Made by a program: the position numbers and the translations under genes. A stretch of DNA of 64,000 nt from Fremontodendron californicum (lineage: Eukaryota > Streptophyta > Magnoliopsida > Malvales > Malvaceae): contig JAULJL010000028.1 in NCBI GenBank assembly GCA_030761205.1, forward strand, positions 15,613,001-15,677,000, read 5' to 3'. Of the stretch, positions 58,414-64,000 are shown piece after piece. The notes beneath the pieces were generated by a model. That model was not told where the DNA came from and did no database searches. It saw only the letters and a list, made by a program, of their open reading frames with translations. Within the stretch, counting starts at the first letter, position 1. Each line of letters begins with the position of its first letter.

Positions 58414-58937
58414 CATATATATATATATATATTAAATTTTAACTTTTGATTAAAAAAAATTAAATTGATAATTAAAGTTTTTAGTTTATAAAAATTATTT
58501 AATTATAATTTAATCATTTTTATTTTAATATTAAGTTCAAATTATTATAGGTTTATGATCATATTGATTTTAGGTTCGGATTATTTTTTATTCGAATCAT
58601 TTTGAGTTGAGTTATGATATTTTGGATTGCGGTTATTTCGGATTAATTTTTTCTCAGATTTGAGTCTTTGATTTTTTTTTTTTTTAATCAAATTAAATTT
58701 GAACGAATTGATGCTCTTTTTCTTGCATACGAAATTGCAATTGCAGGGAAGGGAGGGGAAATTGTGAATTTTTTATCTTGGCAAAATCAAAGTAAACTAA
58801 AATTGCTATCTTCTCCTTATTTCTGGAACCTTCTACAGCCCCAATTCCTTCACCTGCACGGCTGCACCTCATCGCCTCATCTTTTTCTTCTATATAATAA
58901 TCAATCCCTCCTCCCATTCGATTCACCAATTCTACTG

Positions 58938-59402
58938 ATGCAGATCTTTGTGAAGACTCTCACCGGCAAAACCATCACCCTCGAGGTGGAAAGCTCAGAC
59001 ACCATCGATAACGTAAAGGCCAAGATCCAAGACAAGGAAGGCATACCTCCGGACCAGCAGCGATTGATCTTTGCCGGCAAGCAACTCGAAGATGGCCGCA
59101 CCCTTGCAGATTACAATATCCAAAAGGAATCAACCCTTCATCTCGTGCTCAGGCTTCGTGGAGGCATGCAGATTTTCGTTAAAACCTTGACAGGAAAAAC
59201 AATTACCCTGGAAGTAGAGAGCTCGGATACAATTGACAACGTCAAGGCTAAAATCCAGGATAAGGAAGGGATTCCTCCAGATCAGCAGAGGTTGATTTTC
59301 GCCGGGAAGCAGCTGGAGGATGGCAGGACCCTGGCAGATTACAACATCCAGAAGGAGTCTACCCTTCACCTTGTCCTCAGGCTTCGTGGAGGTGCCCATT
59401 AA
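58938..59402 (+). CDS. UBQ: polyubiquitin, two repeats plus Ala-His tail
   Basis: 154 aa: two head-to-tail 76-aa ubiquitin units, each [10 protein letters not shown] to LRLRGG, then AH and a stop. Both units have the canonical plant sequence, including Lys48, Lys63 and Gly75-Gly76. DUB cleavage after each Gly76 would release two ubiquitins and remove the AH cap. The two units differ at many synonymous positions, so the repeat is not recent. The start chosen is the ATG that opens the first unit; an in-frame upstream extension to 58668 is AT-rich and not ubiquitin-like. Plant polyubiquitin genes often have a leader intron, and sequence near 58735-58750 (TTGCAATTGCAG) could be its acceptor. Two units is short for a plant polyubiquitin gene. 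Confidence 0.97.
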
Positions 59403-60471
59403 TGAGAGCTCTTTTAGTAGTCTGTCTGCGTCTGTGCTTGTTACTCTTTGATATGTTTTACTGTTTCTGGTTTTCTGAATGATAAGCAAACTGCTTATTA
59501 TTTTTATCTTTAGAATGTTATTTTCTCTTTTCTTGATGCTGGGAATAAAAATATGTTGCAACTAGCTTTCTTTTATCTCTGCTAGCTGGCTGGCTGGCTG
59601 TTCTTTTTTTTTTTTTTTTTCCTATTCTATGGGTGGCATTTTTTTTAATCCTGCTTTAATGCTGATATCCTATATTATTTGGATTCGATGTAAGTTACGG
59701 TGTATATAATATGTTCAATTTTTTTAAATTTTTTTTTTTATGTATTTAAAGAATTTTTAGAGAATCATATAATATATATGAATATACGTCAGAATATTTT
59801 AAAAAAAATAAAAGTTGGATCAACATAGTTGATATCCTCTTGTAGAAAATAGGCTTACGAAAAACCAATTCAAAGCATTATTAGCTTATAAGTTATGATA
59901 AAAATGATAGATTTGGGCAAATATTCTGTTTCTGAAGTGAAGTTAATAGTGTTCTGCATGACATCGAGGTGACTTGTCCTTGTTTTGGATGTTCTGTATT
60001 TGGAAGCCATTTTATCCCAATACCATTGAGCTTTAGAACAAATTAAAGCTTCTTCTTATTCCTGTCATTCTTGATCTTTCTTTTTTTCTTTCCTTTTCTT
60101 TTCTTCATACATGAATAAGATTATTCTGGTTAAGCTGCTGTTATGATAGAAATTTTCAATGGCTTACTTGATACTTGATGGTGTTTATCACATAAGATAA
60201 CTCATACACAATTTGGGATCTGGTTTTCCCAATTTCCCTTCCCTACCCAGTTAAGAGTTTAACTTTGTCTTTTGCTCATTGATATTTCTGCTAAAACATG
60301 GATTTAGAGGAGGAGCCTGCTATTACCACTGGCTCTTATAAGATATCATTATTTTGTGATTAGCTTTGTACTTGAAATAAGAAGTATTCGAATATGTGAA
60401 CATTTAAATAATAATTTAAATAATAATTCATCATAGGTTATAGCTGGTGTATATATATATATATATATATA
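59403..60471. other. ubiquitin 3' UTR and spacer
   Basis: AATAAAAATATG at about 59544 could be the polyadenylation signal. No gene in the remainder. A (TA)n run lies at 60450-60471. Confidence 0.4.
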
Positions 60472-61560
60472 TGTAGATACTTAATTTTGTTCGAGCCTTT
60501 TAAAATCAATTTTGATTTGTCCCCCCTCTCGGGTTTAATATTTTTGTAAAAGTCACGGTCGCGATTTTAGATTTTAAAAAATGTTCTAAATTATATATAT
60601 CTTTTTTAGCTTTAATTGTTCAAATAAAATCGGACCGTAAAATTATCAATTTTAAAATTCAATTTAAACCCGAGGTGAAAAAGTTTAATCTTGAGCTTTA
60701 TTAGATTTTTAAAATAAATTTTTTAATCAAAAATATTTATAAAAAAAAAAAGAGAAAAGAGAGACTTGAAAAAAATAAAGGAAGGGTAACTTAGACATTA
60801 CCCATTTTTTTAGGTTAGAAATGGAGGTATAAAATGGGTCATTTGTAAAGAGGAAAGAGGGGCCGATTTGATAAAAGAAGAGGAAGGCTGGCGGCTGAGG
60901 AAAGAAAGAGAAAAAAAGCTGGGTTTGGTTTCTTTTAGGGGAGCAAAAAAAAGCTAAAAGAAGAAGAAAAAAGAAAGGGAGCTGGGGGTTTTGCCACTGC
61001 CATGGACCAGCAATCCCAGCTCCCTGTCATCTTAGGACCTGACCCGGTTCCATTAAAAACTCTCAGCTCCCTCTCCCTTGATTTTCAACTCTCTTTTTCC
61101 AATTATTTTTTCTTTTTTCCATCAGAAAGATGACTAAAAATCAGCTCTGAACAGTGAAACATTTCCCATATCTAGTTTCCCTAGTCCTTATTTGGGTTTA
61201 ATTAGGGCTTCATTTTCTTCTTCAAGCTGTAAAAAAAAAATTCATTCTCCTTTCTTTTTTCTTCTATTTAATCCAAACTCCAAAGTTCCTCTTCTCTCCC
61301 TCTCTCCCTCTCTTCGCCGATTTCTTTTTTTTTTGTTTAAATTTTGTTACCTTCAAACCTCAAAATTATTTGATTTCTTTTTTAAAAAAATCAGTTTTAG
61401 CAGGTGCAAAAGGTCGTGTTGCTCTCGTGGAAATTTTAGAATAGAATCCAGAACTTGAAGAGAGGATGATGGTGGATAAGAATGATTGAAGGAGGAGATT
61501 CGTGTTACCTGTAAATGTTTCTTGGTTCTTGTCGCTGACCCCAAATATATTGGGAATAAA
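60472..61560 (+). repeat. probable LTR or leader of a gene-carrying retroelement
   Basis: Starts TGTAGATACTTAATTTTG immediately after a (TA)n run and shares blocks with 33688-33960, so it is repetitive and LTR-like. The AG-rich then CT-rich middle (60890-61330) fits an LTR leader. The 3' boundary and primer site were not recognised. The captured ORFs that follow begin at 61614. Confidence 0.4.
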
Positions 61561-61613
61561 CATTGAGTGCAGTGTGCTGGCCCTTGGCTACTTCTCAGCT
61601 AAACTTGAATCTT

Positions 61614-63065
61614 ATGGAGCTTGATAATACTAAGGAGACTAATGGAAGCACACCTAGGAAAAGAGAAAATAGTCTTCATCTTAGGCCAGTCTCGCCAGAG
61701 GCATCTGGTGTAGGCTTGCCATATGCTCCTGTGGATTGGCCTAAGAAGGGTGATGTATGGACTTGGAAGGTGGGGAGGAGAGTTGCCATCACTGGTCATT
61801 TCTTGGATAGGTACGTGTATCCTCCAAAGTGCCTCCGCAAACTTGAGATCTCGAGCAGGAAACGTGGTCTTGCTAGCAAACTTCAAGTTGAGCGGTGTTT
61901 CAAAATGGCGTTCCCTGGTGCAGACATTAATTCCTTTTTTGCTTCATTCAGCTGGAAAGTCCCTGCGAAAAAGGATTCATTGACAAATGTGGCACAGACT
62001 TTCTTTGTTGCCCCTCCTGAAGAGATAGCTGACCTTTCAGTTTCGGACCCCCAGTATAATGGTTTGACTTGTAAGGCTAGAAATAAAAAGTGCAACAGTT
62101 TATTCGCTGAATCTGAAAGCCCTTCTTTGGTTTCCTTGCCTTGTGATCTTTGCTACAGTGAACCTCATTTCTGCTGTAACTGTTGCTGTATTCTGTGTAG
62201 CAAGACTATAGACTTGTATTATGGAGGTTATAGTTTTATCAAATGTGAAGCAATGGTGGATGGTTGTATATGTGGGCATGTTGCTCATCTGAACTGTGCT
62301 CTTCGGTCTTACATGGCTGGAACAGTTGGAGGTAGCATCGGGTTGGATGCTGAGTACTATTGCCGACGATGTGATGCAAGGGCATCTCTGGTTCCACATG
62401 TGACAAGGCTTTTAAAAACCTGTGAATCCATAGATTCTCGTGGTGACATTGAGAAGATTTTGAACATTGGTGTCTGTATTTTACGTGGTTCACAAAAGAC
62501 TAATGCAAGGGGCTTACTGAACCGTATTGAGTCAGCTATCACAAAGCTTAAATGTGGGACTTCACTTGAAGATATCTGGAAAGTGAAAGAAAGTGATTCT
62601 GCTATTTCTACAGGTGTCTTCCATAATGGAAATTTGGAGCTCGAACCAACAAACCATCAGGATTCTCTAGATAGTAGACCACGTTTGGTGTCAGTTGTAT
62701 CAATATCTTCTAATTATCAGAGTGAATACCTAAAACTTGAATATGAGATTGATCAGGTTCTTCAGGCTCTGAGAAAGGCACAGAAGTCTGAATATAAAAT
62801 TGCAGAAGAAAGGCTTTATGCTCAGAAGAATTATCTTCGCAATCTTTACCAGCAACTGGACAAGGAAAGATCTGAACTGTCATATCAGGCGCAGGGAACT
62901 GAAGTAGATGCATTGCTGCATGCTATCTTGAACAGAGTGGATCAAATAAAACAAGAAGTCATGAAACTCAAAGAAATGGAAGACGTGGCCAATGGATTTG
63001 GAAGGACTCCTACAGGTCAAACCGTGCACCCCAACAATTGCGGTTCCTCTCTCCAAGAGGATTGA
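61614..63065 (+). CDS. Oberon-like PHD-finger protein, intronless copy
   Basis: 483 aa from the first ATG (MELDNTKETNG). Residues about 35-60 carry LPYAPVDWPKKGDVWTWKVGRR. A Cys/His cluster follows at about residues 165-265 (CDLCYSEPHFCCNCCCILC, then CICGHVAHLNCALRSYM and YYCRRCDA), the atypical PHD finger of Oberon-type plant chromatin proteins. Next are VPHVTRLLKTCESIDSRGDI and a C-terminal coiled coil (about 380-460). Such proteins act in the nucleus in developmental gene control. The C-terminus after NGFGRTP is short, unlike the end expected of a native gene. The sequence directly after its TGA is a DGAT2 fragment in the same frame. With the LTR-like upstream region this suggests a retro-copied, truncated gene rather than the native locus, but an intact native gene is not excluded. 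Confidence 0.75.
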   Translation: MELDNTKETNGSTPRKRENSLHLRPVSPEASGVGLPYAPVDWPKKGDVWTWKVGRRVAITGHFLDRYVYPPKCLRKLEISSRKRGLASKLQVERCFKMAFPGADINSFFASFSWKVPAKKDSLTNVAQTFFVAPPEEIADLSVSDPQYNGLTCKARNKKCNSLFAESESPSLVSLPCDLCYSEPHFCCNCCCILCSKTIDLYYGGYSFIKCEAMVDGCICGHVAHLNCALRSYMAGTVGGSIGLDAEYYCRRCDARASLVPHVTRLLKTCESIDSRGDIEKILNIGVCILRGSQKTNARGLLNRIESAITKLKCGTSLEDIWKVKESDSAISTGVFHNGNLELEPTNHQDSLDSRPRLVSVVSISSNYQSEYLKLEYEIDQVLQALRKAQKSEYKIAEERLYAQKNYLRNLYQQLDKERSELSYQAQGTEVDALLHAILNRVDQIKQEVMKLKEMEDVANGFGRTPTGQTVHPNNCGSSLQED

Positions 63066-63068
63066 GAT

Positions 63069-63665
63069 AAGGCACGAAGAGGATTTGTTCGAATAGCCAT
63101 GGAAATGGGCTGTCCACTGGTCCCAGTTTTCTGCTTTGGTCAGTCACATGTCTACAAGTGGTGGAAGCTAAGTGGGAAATTCTACCTGCAATTTTCCAGA
63201 GCTATCAAGTTTATTCCCTTATTATTTTGGGGAATTTTTGGATCTCCTTTACCCTATCAACATCCAATGCACGTGGTGGTGGGTAAGCCTATTTACTTGA
63301 AGAAAAATCCGCAACCTACTGTCGAAGAGGAACCATATTTCCTTCTGGAAATCAAGGCAATCTTAGGGGAGAAACTACCGGCTAAAGATGCTCGAGGAGC
63401 GCGTGTCATTGAAGCATTTCTTGCTTCAGATGCTTCCATAAAACAGAAGCGCAGATTAGTTGTGAAGTTACGTGGACATTTTGGGGAGCTTGCAATGCAG
63501 CCGTCTGGTTCATTTACTGTTGAAAGGTGCTTCGATGCTGGTAGCCTGTCACTAAGGGAAGCCATAGCATCTGAACTGTTAGCTGTACGAACTGAACTCT
63601 CCAAGACAAGACAAGGTCCACTTGCATTTTATCCAACAACAGTCTGTAAGTATTTTGGAAATTAG
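63069..63665 (+). pseudogene. chimeric ORF: DGAT2 fragment fused to NOP9/APUM23 fragment
   Basis: Codons from 63069 read KARRGFVRIAMEMGCPLVPV, then FGQSHVYKWWK and HPMHVVVGKPI up to about 63327. This is the C-terminal part of diacylglycerol acyltransferase 2 (ER triacylglycerol synthesis), without its introns and without the catalytic HPHG region upstream. From about 63335 the same frame becomes KDARGARVIEAFLASDAS, KQKRRLVVKLRGHFGELAM, GSFTVERCFDAGSLSLREAI and ELLAVRTELSKTRQGP, the Pumilio-type repeats near the C-terminus of the nucleolar pre-rRNA factor NOP9/APUM23. It then ends in unrelated residues at 63665. The first ATG is 63099, giving 188 aa. Neither part could keep its native function. 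Confidence 0.82.
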
Positions 63666-64000
63666 TGTCCATTCGGCTCCCTTTGTCTTTTGTGTTGTCT
63701 TGTGTTTGCATTTGTATCATGAATATGTGATTACCATGTTTGTTCATGCTTTGCCTCTTCATGTCATATGATTGTGCATTGGTTATGCCATGTTCATGCA
63801 TTAGTATAGTATTCATTTGGTCATTTTTGTTCATGTTGTTTCCCACGCATTTTCATATGACATATTAGATCTTAGGTCATTTTGTATTATCATGCATTTC
63901 CATGTCCATTATGTCTAGGTCATCTTGGTATGCCATACACATTTCTAAGTTCATGTTAGGCATTAGGACATTTTTGTATTGCCATGTATTTTCAAGACAC
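63666..64000. other. non-coding sequence after the chimeric ORF
   Basis: T-rich with repeated TTCATGCATT/CATGTTCATG and GGTCATTTTTGT words, like the spacer of a gypsy-type element. Continues beyond the window. Confidence 0.4.

Noticed and set aside
58668..58937. 90-aa N-terminal extension in frame with ubiquitin
   Set aside because: AT-rich leader sequence without ubiquitin or ribosomal-protein similarity; polyubiquitin starts at its own Met.
61563..61613. Longer start for the PHD ORF
   Set aside because: Begins at TTG; the first ATG is 61614.

Overview
This is a nuclear window from a flowering plant: spliced genes with GT-AG introns, a pentatricopeptide (PPR) gene, a polyubiquitin gene, TATA-bearing LTRs and many AT-rich transposons. 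The residues that can be read look eudicot, probably rosid, but the species cannot be told from the sequence alone. No rRNA, tRNA or CRISPR was seen.

Layout. Positions 689-9452 hold a complete young LTR retrotransposon (1862-bp LTRs, TSD CCTTG, tRNA-Asp-type primer site). It has lost its polymerase genes and carries a gag remnant plus a captured cassette: a cysteine-rich basic ORF resembling flexivirus nucleic-acid-binding proteins, followed by an intact intronless cytokinin-activating LOG phosphoribohydrolase ORF. Positions 10344-19420 are DNA-transposon debris: a MITE-like element with a tandem array, a 2.6-kb MULE with 9-bp TSD, a broken Ty1/copia polymerase interrupted by a MITE, and another TIR element. 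Positions 19995-31016 (minus strand) are a full nine-exon CNOT9/CAF40 gene (CCR4-NOT deadenylase subunit, 321 aa). It has two alternative versions of exon 2 separated by only 37 bp. Its introns hold several transposons, including an inverted pair and a hAT with 8-bp TSD.

Positions 31380-50200 are again mobile-element territory: a LINE RT remnant, a decayed PIF/Harbinger transposase with its Myb-like partner, a Helitron 3' terminus, a solo LTR related to the LOG-bearing element (TSD GTATT), and a non-autonomous LTR element with an initiator-Met-type primer site. A single-exon mitochondrial-type PPR gene lies at 50203-51897. A MULE-like element packed with short palindromes (53832-54986), further repeats and a second Helitron end lead to a two-unit polyubiquitin gene at 58938-59402.

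The right end (60472-64000) looks like another LTR-type element carrying transduced host sequence: an intronless Oberon-like PHD protein ORF, then in the same frame after one stop codon a DGAT2 fragment fused to a NOP9/APUM23 Pumilio fragment.

The host genes (CNOT9, PPR, ubiquitin) are housekeeping genes with no evident link to one another. What unifies the window is repeated capture of host, and perhaps viral, coding sequence by retroelements. The LOG-bearing element is the strongest candidate for something undescribed.
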